From Lysobacteraceae bacterium P (lineage in GTDB: Bacteria; Pseudomonadota; Gammaproteobacteria; Xanthomonadales; Xanthomonadaceae), in assembly GCA_005503055.1 (NCBI GenBank), contig SCOX01000002.1:124001-188000 (forward strand): a DNA stretch of 64,000 nucleotides, in the 5' to 3' direction. The translations under genes and the position numbers were made by a program. Positions 25,492 through 37,200 of the stretch are shown in pieces. How positions within the stretch are numbered: position 1 is the first letter of the stretch; each line of letters opens with the position of its first letter. The notes under the pieces were generated by a model, which had not been told where the DNA came from, did not search any database, and worked only from the letters and a program-made list of their open reading frames with translations.

Positions 25492-27120
25492 TCAGCCGAG
25501 GCTGCGGGCGGTATTGATGACGTTGATGCCGTTGAAGCGCGCCGTGCTCGAACCGTGCGAGACCGCCGAGACCTGGCCCGGCTGGCCCTTGCCGTCGAAG
25601 AACGAACCGCCCAGGCGGTAGTCGCTTTCGTCGCAGACCGCGACGCAGGCGTTCCAGAATTCCGGCGTGCGGATCTGGTAGGCGACGTCCTCGATCTGGC
25701 GGCTGATCGCACCGTTCTTGATCTCGTAGAACAGCTGGCCGCCGAACTGGGCGTTGTAGCGCTGCTGGTCGATGGAGAAGGAACCATCGCCGATGATGTA
25801 GATGCCGTTCTCGACGTCCTTGATCATGTCGGCCACCGACAGCTTGTTCTGGCCCGGCGCCAGCGAGACGTTGGCCATGCGCTGGAACTGCACGCTCGAC
25901 CACGAGTCGGCATAGCAGCAGCCGTCGGACTCGGTCTTGCCCAGGATGTGGGCCTGGTCACGGATGGTCTGGTAATCGACCAGCTTGCCGTCGCTGATGA
26001 GGTCCCACTTCTTGGTCTTGACGCCTTCGTCGTCGTAACCGACGGCGCCCAGGCTGCCCGGCTGGATCTTGTCGGCGAAGATGTTGACGTTGGCGCTGCC
26101 GTACTGGAAACGTTCCTTCTGCTTGTCCAGCGTGGCGAAGCTGGTGCCGGCGTAGTTGGCCTCGTAGCCGAGCACGCGGTCGAGTTCGAGCGGATGGCCG
26201 ACGGACTCGTGGATGGTCAGCCAGGTGTGCGACGGGTCGAGCACGAGGTCGTACTTGCCCGGCTTCACCGACGGCGCGGACAGCTTGGCCTTGGCCTGCT
26301 TCGCAGCGGCGATGGCGTCTTCCTTCATGTCGTACGACAGGCCGTAATTGACCACGCCGTTGGGCGAGACGACCTTGCCCGACTGCGCGCCGTCGAGGTA
26401 CTCGAAGCCCAGGCCCATCGGCGAGGACAGGCCGTCGCGGGTGCGGAACTTGCCGGTCGCCTGGTCGATGGCGGTGACGGTCATCGGCGCCCAGATGCGA
26501 TGCACGTCCTGGTCGATGTAGCTGCCATCGGTGGAGGCGAAGTACTTCTGCTCGTTCACCAGGAACAGCATGGAGTTGACGAAGTTCGCGCCGGCGTTGA
26601 TCGCCGCGGCGTTGACGCCCAGCAGCAGATCGGCCTTGTCCTTGAGCGGAACTTCCATCGCGTTCTTCTTGATGGGCGTCTTCCAGGAGACTTCGCCCAC
26701 GCCCGGCGTCTTGGCCAGCTGGACCGGCGCGCCCTGCATCTTCGCGTTGGCCCTGGCGATCGCGGCGGCCTGCTGCGCGGCCTTGACCACGCCCTGCGTG
26801 CCCAGGTCGTTGGTGGCGGCGAAGCCCCAGGCGCCGTTGACCAGCACGCGCACGCCGATGCCGGTGGATTCGGTGTTCACCACGTTCTGGACCTTGTCCT
26901 CGCGGGTGATGACGAACTGGCGCAGGTAACGGCCGATGCGCACGTCGCAATAGGTCGCGCCGGCGGAGGTCGCGGCCTGCAGCGCGGCGTCGGCCAGGGC
27001 CTTCTTCCGGCCCACGTCCATGGTCGTGAGCAGGGCTTCGGCGGCGATGGAACGGCCGAACGGCATCATGAGCCCGGCCACGCCAATGCCGGACATCGTC
27101 AGGAAGGAACGTCTATCCAC
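25492..27120 (-). CDS. TldD-family metalloprotease, Tat-exported (second paralogue, first gene of operon)
   Basis: A 542-residue protein. The GTG at 27120 is chosen because it yields a twin-arginine signal 'VDRRSFLTMSGIGVAGLMMPFG' that lines up with the 541-residue paralogue and has a GGGGG ribosome site about 10 bp upstream. A longer ATG-started frame would add 35 unrelated Arg/Pro-rich residues. Zinc motif H304-E-S-V-G-H308 and Cys in 'SDGCCYADSW' match those of the other copy. Long identical blocks ('GHPLELDRVLGYEANYAGTS', 'ADSWSSVQFQRMANVSL') show a duplication. As the first gene of the nine-gene operon, its 223-bp upstream gap should contain the promoter. Expected activity is metalloprotease/peptidase action on small or unfolded peptides in the periplasm. 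Confidence 0.92.
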   Translation of the reverse strand: MDRRSFLTMSGIGVAGLMMPFGRSIAAEALLTTMDVGRKKALADAALQAATSAGATYCDVRIGRYLRQFVITREDKVQNVVNTESTGIGVRVLVNGAWGFAATNDLGTQGVVKAAQQAAAIARANAKMQGAPVQLAKTPGVGEVSWKTPIKKNAMEVPLKDKADLLLGVNAAAINAGANFVNSMLFLVNEQKYFASTDGSYIDQDVHRIWAPMTVTAIDQATGKFRTRDGLSSPMGLGFEYLDGAQSGKVVSPNGVVNYGLSYDMKEDAIAAAKQAKAKLSAPSVKPGKYDLVLDPSHTWLTIHESVGHPLELDRVLGYEANYAGTSFATLDKQKERFQYGSANVNIFADKIQPGSLGAVGYDDEGVKTKKWDLISDGKLVDYQTIRDQAHILGKTESDGCCYADSWSSVQFQRMANVSLAPGQNKLSVADMIKDVENGIYIIGDGSFSIDQQRYNAQFGGQLFYEIKNGAISRQIEDVAYQIRTPEFWNACVAVCDESDYRLGGSFFDGKGQPGQVSAVSHGSSTARFNGINVINTARSLG

Positions 27121-27343
27121 TGTTGTAATACCCCCAGATGGGCCCGCATCGCGGCGAGTGCGCGGCGGGCGAACGAACAGGACAAATGCTCGCCGACTGT
27201 GGGCAGCCGGATCGGGGGTCGTCAAGTGACGATCGGACTAGAAGCGGCGATCGACGACGGCGCGATGGCGCAAATTGTGCGCTGGGTCGTTCAGGGGACA
27301 GGCCTTGTGCGGGGGACTGTGCCGAGTGAGGTGGATTCGAAAC

Positions 27344-28261
27344 TCAGCGCGGCTCGGGTTTCCAGGCGGCGTACGGATCGGTCTGCAGGATCGGATAAGG
27401 GCACAGCCTCGCGTCGAGGGCGCCGATCAGCAATTCTCGCAGGTCCGCGACCTCGACCGCATCCCAGCCGGGGGTCGCCAGAGTGGCCCGGGTCGCCTCC
27501 ACGGCGGACAGCGCGCCGCATTCGACCACGAAGCGCACGCGCAGGCGGAGCAGTTCGGCCACTTCATCCAGCGCTGTGGCGGCCGGCGCGCGGAACAGCG
27601 CAAGGACGGTTCCCGTGCACGCGAGCGCGAGTCCGGTGTCCTGTCGCGGGTCCGGGCCGTCGAGCGCCTGCGCCAGCCAGGCGATCGCGTCGCGACGCTG
27701 TTGCCCGTTCAACGCTTCCACGCCGATCGCCAGGGCCGCGCGCACTGCGTCGGGCTCCGCGCCACCCACGACGGCAACCGTCTCGCGGCACGACAGGAAC
27801 GCGGAGTCGCCGAAGACGCCGGCCTGGCGCCTGAAGTAGCGCGAGACGGCCTCCCGGCATTGCGAGGGCACCACCACCGACACATGGCGTTGTGCCCGCA
27901 GGTAGTGATCCGTACCGATGTCCGCCGGTCCGTAACGGTCGCCGAACAACCGGGTCAGGCCTGCGAACACGATGTCCGCCAGGAAGGAGGCGCGAGCCGC
28001 ACCGACCTCCCGGCACAACTCGTCCACGCGCGACACCGTCGCCTGCCCGGTCTGCAGCGCCAGGGCGTAACGCGCGCGTCCGGCCAGGAAGGCCCGATGG
28101 TTTTCGCCGAAATTCCAGAAGATGCGCTCCCTCGGCGCCAGCAAGGTCAGCAGCACGGCATCGAGCTCCTCGATGTCCGTCCAGATCATCCGCGCGCGCG
28201 CGCCGCGCATCGACCACAGGACCGGAAGGGAGTGGACATCGGTCCACTCCCAACGCGTCAT
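27344..28261 (-). CDS. Unknown protein directly downstream of the Rhs toxin gene; candidate immunity protein
   Basis: I do not recognise a family. The product is about 305 residues from the ATG at 28261 (purine-rich GGAAGAAAT in front), or 317 if translation starts at 28297, which would overlap the end of the Rhs gene by 14 bp. The sequence is soluble with no signal peptide, mostly helical, starting MTRWEWTDVHSLPVLWSM. It carries short motifs such as 'RERIFWNFGENHRAF', 'RLFGDRYGPADIGTD' and 'LNGQQRRDAIAWLAQAL'. Position immediately 3' of a polymorphic Rhs toxin on the same strand is where cognate immunity genes are found, which is the sole reason for that proposal. Alternatively it is an unrelated housekeeping protein. 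A gap of about 220 bp separates it from the TldD operon. Confidence 0.6.
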   Translation of the reverse strand: MTRWEWTDVHSLPVLWSMRGARARMIWTDIEELDAVLLTLLAPRERIFWNFGENHRAFLAGRARYALALQTGQATVSRVDELCREVGAARASFLADIVFAGLTRLFGDRYGPADIGTDHYLRAQRHVSVVVPSQCREAVSRYFRRQAGVFGDSAFLSCRETVAVVGGAEPDAVRAALAIGVEALNGQQRRDAIAWLAQALDGPDPRQDTGLALACTGTVLALFRAPAATALDEVAELLRLRVRFVVECGALSAVEATRATLATPGWDAVEVADLRELLIGALDARLCPYPILQTDPYAAWKPEPR

Positions 28262-28283
28262 TTCGATTTCTTCCAGCGGTTCT

Positions 28284-31200
28284 TCAGGGACTGCCATCGC
28301 GCGAGCACCAAGGTAGCGAGGTCTTGACGCCGCTGATGTAGGCCGGACTCTCGCTCGCCAACACTACCCCGATCGGGCGCACGCCGACACCGCTCCAGCC
28401 GCCGGCGGTGTAGACCCAGTTCAAGGCGTTGACGATGGAGCTGCGACCCGGCTCGGTCTGCGCCACGCGCAGCAGGTCCATGCTGCGGTTGCGGCCGATC
28501 GTGCGGGTGGCGTACTCCTCCGCGCCGTCCAGCGCCAGGCGCAGGCCCGCGATCTGGCCGTGGATGGCGACGTGGTACTCGTGCGGAATGACCGACAGTT
28601 CCTGCGCCATCGAACCGCACATGTAGACCGGGATGGTGTGGTGTCCCTCCATCCTCGGCGGCGGCGCGGTCGTGGCGACGTCCTGTTCCTGGGCGACCGT
28701 GCGCGCGCGGAACTGCGATACCGCCAGCACGTCCCACAGCGCCCACTTGCGGTTCCCCATCGAATCGACGATCGCCTTGGTGCCGATCAGCGTGGCGCCC
28801 GTGATCGCCGTCGCCGTGGCGAACTGCGCCAGCGAGATGTTGATGTTCAGGCTGATGCCCACCGATGCAAGCGCCATGTGGCCCGACGGGTCGGTATAGC
28901 TGGCCGGACTGGCGTTGGCGTACAGGTACTTGTGCAGCGTCACCGGATCGGTGTCCACGCCGTCCCAGCTGTCCATCGACATGAACCTGCCCGATGCGGC
29001 GTCCATGTAGCGCGCGCGCAGGTAATAGAAGCCCAGGTTCGGATCCAGTTGCTCGCCGGCGAACAGGAACGCGTTGTCGCTGGTGCCGGTGTGCGACTCG
29101 GTTTCGCCGAAAGCTTCGTACCAGTAGCGGTCGGCCGCAACGCCGGTGGAGGTCGTCAGCAAACGCGTGCTGCCCAGGCCGTCGGCATGCAGGTAGGTGG
29201 TCTGGCCGCCTTCCGTGCGTGCGATGCGGCCATCACCCACCAGGTGCAGCACCGTGCGCAGGCCGATGTGCTCCTCGACGATCTGGTCGTGTTGGGCGAC
29301 CGGGTCGACAACGAAACGCGTCACCACGCCGTTGACCGTCTGCGACTGACGGATCCCGTCCGCATCGTAGCGGTACGACATCGCGCCCGACGGCGTGATC
29401 GCGTCGACCAACCGCCCCGCGCCGTCGTAGCCGTAGAGGCTTTGGCCGGCGCTGTCGTTGCGCTCGATCATGTTGCCGTTGGCGTCGTAGCGGTACTGCA
29501 CGACGCGGCCGTCGCTCGCGTCCTCGCGTTCGAGGCGATCGTTGATGTCGTAGGCGTACGTCGTGCTCCGCGTGACGGCGGCCTTGGTGCGTACCTGCGT
29601 CGCGCGGTTGCCGGCCGCATCGTACGTCCAGTCGGTCGTGCGGTTGCCGCGGGTGCTGTCGGTGACCTGTTCGCGCTTGAGGCGCTTGAGCTCGTCGTAC
29701 TGGTAGACGACGGTGCGGGTCGCGCCCACTCCGCTCTCCACCGTCTGCGTGCGCAGGCCGCTATGGTCGACGGTGTAGGTCAGGCTCAGCAGGACCGCAT
29801 TGTTGGCCGCGCGATGCACCAGCGTCTTCAGGCGATTGCGGACGTCGTAGGTGTAGTCGGCGCGGTTGCCGGTGGGCAGGCGCATGAGGTTGCGGTTTCC
29901 GACTTCGTCGTAGCCGAAGGACGTGACGGCGCCATCGCGCGTCACGCTCGCCAACCGGTTCAACTCGTCGTAGCCGTAGGCGACGTCCTGCTGCGCCGTC
30001 GTCATGCGCACACGGTTGCCGTGCAGGTCGTACGCATAGCCTATGCCGACGCCGTCCGGATGCGCTACCAGCAGCAGGCGGTCGGCTGCGTCGTAGTCGT
30101 GGGCGGTCGTGCCGGCCGCGTCGGTGCGGGTCGCGACCTGACCGCTGGCGGTGTAGGTCGTGACCACGCCGGAGCCGTCGCCGTGACGCGCTTCGACTTC
30201 GCGATTCATCGGGTCGAAGCGGAAGCGGCTGGTGGATCCGTTGAAGTCGACGCGTTCCACGCGGTTGCCGTTTGCGTCGTAGGCGAAGGTCTCGCCCTGG
30301 CCACCGGGAAGGACGCGCGCGGCGACGCGTCCTGCGTCGTCGTAGGCCCAGCGCGTGGTACGACCGAGCGCGTCGGTCTGGACGACCTTGTGGCCGAGCT
30401 CGTCGTATCCGAACGATGTACGACCACCGGCGGCGTCGACCACGGCCGACAGCTTGCCCGCCGGCGTGTACTCGAACGTCGTGGTCCGATTCATCTCGTC
30501 CGTCTGTCCGACCTTGCGGCCGACCAGGTCGTAGGCCAGGCGCGTGCGCGGATTGTCGGTGTCGCTGGAGGTGGAGTCGGGATGGATCGTCTCCACCAGG
30601 CGGCCGTTCGCGTTGTAGACGAACTTGGTCACGCGGCCCAGGGCGTCCTTGATGCTGGCCTTGGTGCCATCGGCGTTGAACGTCGTGGTGGTGCTGCGTC
30701 CCAGGGCATCGGTGACGAGCGTCTCGCGGCCCGCGTCGTCGTAACCGTAGCCGGTGACGTTGCCGCGCGCGTCCTCCGTGCGCACCTTGCGTCCGGCCTT
30801 GTCGTAGCCGGTGCGCGTGATGGCGCCATCGGGATGGTGGGTTTCCACCAGGCGCCCGGCCGCGTCGTACACCATCGTGGTGGTGCGTCCGCCACGGTCC
30901 ACGGTCGTCACCAGCCGGTTCTCGGCATCGTACGACCACCGCTCGCGGGTGCCGTCCGGATGTCGGACCTCGACGCGGTTGCCCGAGGCGTCGTAGTCGG
31001 TCTCGGTGCGCTTGCCGTTGGCGTCGATGCGCGCGGCCTGCTTGCCGATCGCGTTGTACTCCACGCCCGTGACATACCCCATCGGATCGGTGGTGGAGAT
31101 GCGATTGCCTTTCGCGTCGTACGCATGGCGCGTTACCAGCGTGCGCAGGCTGCCGTCGGCGGCCGTGCGTTGCCGGGTTTCGGTCAGTACGCGTCCGCCC

Positions 31201-34200
31201 TCGTCGTAGGTGTAGGCGGTGCTGGCCCCGTTCGCGTCGGTCTCGCGCGTCTTGTTGCCGCGCGAGTCGTACGCGTAGCCCAGGGCCGAGCCGTCGGCCT
31301 GCCGGAACTCGGTCAACGTGCCGTTGGTGGCGTAGCCGAACGCGGTGCTGCGACCCATCGCGTCCGTCGTGGAGGTCAGTTGCCCATTACGCGTGTTGTA
31401 GACGTTGTTGGCCGTCACCAGGCCGCTGGCGTCGGTCTGCGTCAACACCTGGCCGCGGCTGTCGTACGTCCAGCGCGTGACCTGGTTGAGCGGGTTGGTC
31501 TCCTTGGTCTTGTTGCCGGCGGCGTCGTACTCGTATTTCCAGACCTCGCCTTCGCCGTTCTCGCGAGTGAGTTCGTTGCCGAACGCGTCGTAGCTGCGCT
31601 TGGTCACCTCGCCCAGCGGGTTGATCTCCTGCGTGACGCGGCCGTTCTCGTCGAACACGCGCGTGGTCGTGTGGCCCAGGCGGTCCTTGACCAGTTGCGT
31701 GCGGCCCTCGATGTCGACGGTGTACTCGATGCGATGGCCTTCGGCGTCGACGTGCGCGACCATGCGGCCGTTCTCGTCGTACTCCGTGCGCGCCGCGCGC
31801 ACGCCGCGCGGATCGACGATGTCCTGCAGGTAGTGCGGCCAGCGGCCCTGCACATAGCCGTACGTGGAAACGTTGCCGTTCTGGTCCACCGACGCGGACA
31901 GGTCCCCGGCCATGTCGTAGGTGTAGTCGAGGAAGTTGCCGTCCGGCAGGCGGATCGTGGCGATGCGGCCGGCGCTGTCGCGGATGAACTGCACGCCGAC
32001 GCCGCTGGAATGCAGGATGCCGTCGCGCGTGTAGGTCAGCGTGTTGCCGTCCAGATCGGTGACACGGCGGATGCCGACGCCCTGACGCACGTCGTAACGG
32101 ATGCCTTCCTTGGTGGTCAGCGCGTAGTCGTCCGGATCGGCCGGGCCGATGTCGCCCAGGTCGATCAGCTGTCCGCCCGCCAGGCGCACGCTGCCCAGGC
32201 TGGTCTGTTCCAGCTTGGACGTCGTGCCCGGCAGCGGTTCGAAGGCGATCTGCACGTCGATGTTGGGCACCAGGAACTGGCACTCCGGCATCGCCTTGGC
32301 GCGGAACTTCTCCAGCTTTCCGTCCGGCAGTGCGACGGTGACGATCGGATCGCCCTGCGGCTGCACGCACCAGTTGCTGAAGAAGCCCTGGCGGTATTCG
32401 TTCAGGCTCCAGCCCAGGCCGACCGTGCGCGACTCGTGCACGCGGACGTTCTGGTAGTCCACGCTCCAGCCGTAGCCGAAGTCCAGTCGCTCGTGGCTGC
32501 GTCGCGTGTCGTAGGTGCGCGTGACCGTGATCGGCAGGCCCATCAGCGGGATCGACACGTCCTCGAAGCTCAGGCTGAAGTGGCCGAGCTTCATCTCGCC
32601 TTCGATCACGATGCTGCTGAACGCCTTGGACTGGTGACCGGCGCGGTCCCACGCTTCCAGCACGACCACGTACTGCCCGTTTAGCAGGCGCGTGGGATCG
32701 AGCTGGCCGAGCGCGCCGGACAGTTCGGTGTCGCCGCTGGCGAGCTGTTGCGCGGCGGAGCCGTTGCGATCGATCAGGTAGAGCTTCCAGCCCGCCAGAT
32801 CGCTGTCTTGAACCGAGCCGGTCACGGTGGTCGGCGCGGAAACGACGGCGTCGTCGGCCGGCGCGGTGAGCGTGAGCGTGGGGCCTTCGCTGCTGTTGGC
32901 GTCGAGCACGACGAACTCACCGATGGCCTGCGCGGTGTCGATGCCGTCGGTGACCGTGGCCGTCAGCTCGTGGCGTCCGATGACCGTGGTCTGCACCAGC
33001 GCGCGCAGGTTCGCGTCCACCGGTACCAGTGCGCCGTCCATGCGCAGTTCCACGCTGACCTGCGAGCCGGCATTGAGCGGCTGCACCTGTACGGTGACCA
33101 CTTCGTTCGGCCCGACCTGCGCGGGCGTGACGTCCATCGTCGCACTCAACGCGAGCCCTTCGACCACGCGCAACGACCAGGCCTGTTCGGTCCACAGCGC
33201 GCCGTCGCTGACGCGCACGCGCACCGGGAACTCGCCGGCCTGCGCCGGCTGCCAGTCGATGCGACCGGTCTCGGCGTCGATCGTCATGCCGGCAGGTGCC
33301 TGCGGCAGGCTGAAGGCCAGGCGGTCGCCGTCGGGATCGCGCGTCATCACGTCGTAGCGGTACGCACGACCGACCTTCGCCGAGGTGGCCGGCGCGCTCA
33401 GGATCACCGGCGCGCCATTGCCGCTGCCGCCCTCCTCCGCCACTTCGAGCGTGAAGGTTTGCCAGGCGACACCGCCGCGGCCGTCGGTGACCTGCACCTT
33501 CACCGCATGCGTGCCGAGCTGGTTCAGGCCCGGCGTCCATGCGATCAGGCCGGTGTCGGCGGCGATGGTCATGCCCTGCGGACGCTCGATCAGTTCGAAA
33601 GCCAGCGTGTCGCCGTCGTCGTCGCGTGCCGACACGGCGTAGGCGTACGCCTGACCCATCACTGCGCGCGGGTTGGGCGCGCTGGTGATCTGCGGTGCGC
33701 GGTTGGACGCGTCGTTGACGAAGACGGTGAAGCGCTGGCGCGCCCAGCCGCCGCGTTCGTCGCGCACTTCCAGTTCGAACGCCTGCGCGCCCAGCTGCGA
33801 GGCGTCGGGCGTCCAGCGCGCGGTCGAGGCCGGCCCGACCTGCGCGCCGGCGGGCAACGCGTTCCATACGAAGGTGAGCGCGTCGCCGTCGGTGTCGGTC
33901 GCGGTGGCCGCGTACTCGTACGACTGGCCCAGCGTCATCGCCAGCGCCGGAACGCTGGTGATGGTCGGTGCGTTGTTCGGCGTGGCGTAGACCTTGATGG
34001 CGAAGGGTTGTTCGGCGCGCGCATTGCGCTCGTCTATCGCCACGACCTTCACCGGCACCGGCGCGGCCGGTGCGGTATCGGGTTGCCACAGGATCGTGCC
34101 GGTGCGCTCGTCGATGCGCATGCCCGCCGGCGCGCCTTCCAGCACGTAACGGATGCGCTGGCCCTCCGGATCGGTGGCGCGCACGTCGTAGCGGTAGTAC

Positions 34201-37200
34201 TGATCGACCGTCGCGGCGGTGACCGGCGTGGAGTCGATCACCGGCGGCTGGTTGGGCTCGGTCGAGGCCGTCACGTCCACGGTCCACGACTGCTGCGCCG
34301 CGTTGCCGTTGAGGCTGCGCGCGGCCACCACGATGCTGAACCTGCCCAGTTGTCCCCAGCGCGGCGTCCACAGGATCTGGCCGGTGCGCGGGTTGATGGT
34401 GGCGCCGTCGGGCGCGGTGCTCAGTTCGAAGGTCACCGCGTCGCCCAGGTGCGGCGACGTCGCCGCGACCTGGTGGCGGTAGGTCTGGTGCTCGATGGCA
34501 GTGCGTGGCGCGGTGCCGGTGACGGTCGGCGCGAGCATGCGCTCGCTGATGGCGATCGCCCACGTCTGCTGCGCCTGCAGCCCGCCGTGGTCGCTGACCG
34601 AGACGCCGGCGACGCGACCGCTGGCAAGGTTGTTGCCGACTTCGCACTCGGCTTCGTCGGCCGCGGTGATGACGACGGCGGTCACTTCACCGTTGCCGAT
34701 CGCCTCCGGCGTGGTCGCCAATTGCACGGGCACGCTGCGGCCCGGTGCGAGCGCCGGCACGGCGACCTTGCCCAGCAACGTCCCGCTTCCGGCGTCGCCG
34801 CGGTAGAACGCGACTTCCAGCGGCAGGCTGGTGGCGGTGCCGCGGTTGTTGACGTCGGCGGTGAGCGTCAGCGTGGCGCCGTTCTGCGCGCCGTACGGCG
34901 CGGACACGCGCAGGTCCGGCATGAAGACGGTCGCCTTGTCCACGTTCTGGCGACGGCCCTGCACGTACAGCGGCGCGGGCAGGCGCGAAACGTCGGCCGG
35001 ATTCGGCTTGAGGTCGGCGCGGATCTGGTCGAGCGCGAACGCGCTCTGGTGAAGCACGCGCGAACTGGCGTGCCACGGCATCGTGCTGGAGCGGTACGCC
35101 CGCAGCGCGTTGCTCTCGCTCAGCAGCAGCGTGGCGTTGCCGTCGCCGTCGATGTCGGCGAGCGTCGGCGTGTGGCCGTGGGTGTCGCTCATGCCGGTGA
35201 ACCGCCACAGCACGCTACCCGTGCGGCCGGCAATCATCTGCACGTAACCGACGTTGGTCGTGAAGATTTCCAGCTCGCCGTCGCGGTCGATGTCGGCGGC
35301 CATCGCGCTGCGGAAGTTGCTGGCGGTCCAGTTGGTCGCGCCGCTGATCTCCCACATCGTCTCGCCAGCGACCACCGAATGCAGGCGGCCCGACGCGGCG
35401 AGGAAGATGTCCTGCGCGCCGTCGCCGTCGAAGTCGGCCACCAGCAATGGGCCGGCGTTGGCGATCTGCGCGGTGCGCAGCCACACGAGATTGCCGTCCG
35501 CATCCACCAGGCTCAGGCGATAGCCGCGGTTGGTGTACTCGCTGACAGCGATGTACGGACGGGCGCTCCCTTCCAGCGCGACCGGCGCGTAGAAGGCGAA
35601 GTTGATGGTCGCATCGACCGTGCTGGGCAGCTTCTTGCGCAGTGCGCCGTTGGCATCGCGGATCTCGCCGCGGTAGATCACTTCGCGGCGGCCGTCGTTG
35701 TCCAAGTCGATCGCCAGCGCATGGCCGCGGTTGTCCGTGCCCGCCGGGAACTGCCACTTGAGCAGGCCATAGGCGTTGAAGACCGACGGTCCGACGAGGA
35801 TCTCCGCCAGCCCGTCGCCGTCCAGGTCGCTGATGCTGATGGCGTTGTAGTCCAGCGCCGTCGTCGCGATCGGCGCGTTGCTGACCCACGCCTGGGTGCC
35901 GTCGGAACGCAGCGCAACCAGGTAGCGCTGGCTGTCGACGAACAGGATGCGCACGTCGCCTTCGCCCGAAAGGTCCGCCATCGCCGGTTGCACGTACCAG
36001 TCCGGCGTGCGCTGGTTGTAGCTCCACAGCGTTTCGCCGGTGCGCGCATCGAGCGCGTGCAGGCGGCGGTTGGCGACGGTGGTGTCGGTCCAGCTCACCG
36101 CGACGACGGCCACCAGGTCCTTGGAAGTCAGCTCGCCATCCAGGTCGGTGTCGACCAGCGGGCCGACCAGCGGCTGCGTCGGGAACCGCACGCGGCTGTT
36201 GACCCAGCGCGAGGCCGGCGCGAACTCGCCGACGGCGGGATCGCGCGCCAGGCAGAACGGGTTCTGCGCGGACATCGCCGCCGGATGGGCCGAATTGACC
36301 GACGCGGCAGGCCAGTTGAGCCGGCCCACGGCCGTATCCACGGTGGCGCCGCCCGGCACGGTGGTGCCCTGCCAGGTGAACTGCTCGAGCACGTTGACGT
36401 CGGACACCGTCGGCGAATACGCGTACGCGGTCCCCGCCGTGGCCTGCAGGCCCGGCGCGGAGGTGATGCGCGGCGCCTGGTTGGGCAGGTCGCCCAGCAG
36501 CGTGTAGACCTGCAGGTCGTAGTTGCCATGCTGATCGCGCACGCGCAGCACGACGCGCTCGCTCTTGCCCGCGAACGCCGCCGGCACCAGCCATTGCACC
36601 AGGCCGCTGGCTTCGTCGATCGTCAGCCCGACCGGGCCCATGAACACGTCGTAGCGCAAAAGCGAGGACGGCGCCGCCGTCGTCTGGGTGGCGTACGCGT
36701 AAGGCGTGCCCTGCACCGCACGTCGCTCCGGCTCGGAAGTGAAGCGCGGCGGCAGGATCGCCGCATCGACCGTGAGCGTGAAGCTCTGGCGCACTTCGCT
36801 GCCGGACAGGTCGCGCGCGATTACCTCGATGGTGTGCGCGCCCTGCTGCGAGACGTCGGCGATGAAGCTCAACTCGCCGGTGATGCGGTTGATCGACATG
36901 CCGATGGGCGCGGTGCCCAGCGACCAGGCGACGGCGTCGCCGCGATCAGGATCGCTGACGGCCGCGCGATAGATGTAACGCCGGCCCACGCCGGTGGTGG
37001 GCTCGGGCGTGGAGGTGAAGACCGGCGCCTGGTTCTGGTCGACGACCTGGACGGAGAAGCCCTGCTCGTCGCTCAGACCGCCGCGGTCGGTCACACGCGC
37101 GCGTACCCACGCCGCGTCGAGCGTGTTGTTGTCGACGGCGCATTCGGTGACGTCCTGCGGGACGAGGATGCGCGCGCTCAGGCGCTTGGGCTCGGGGCCC

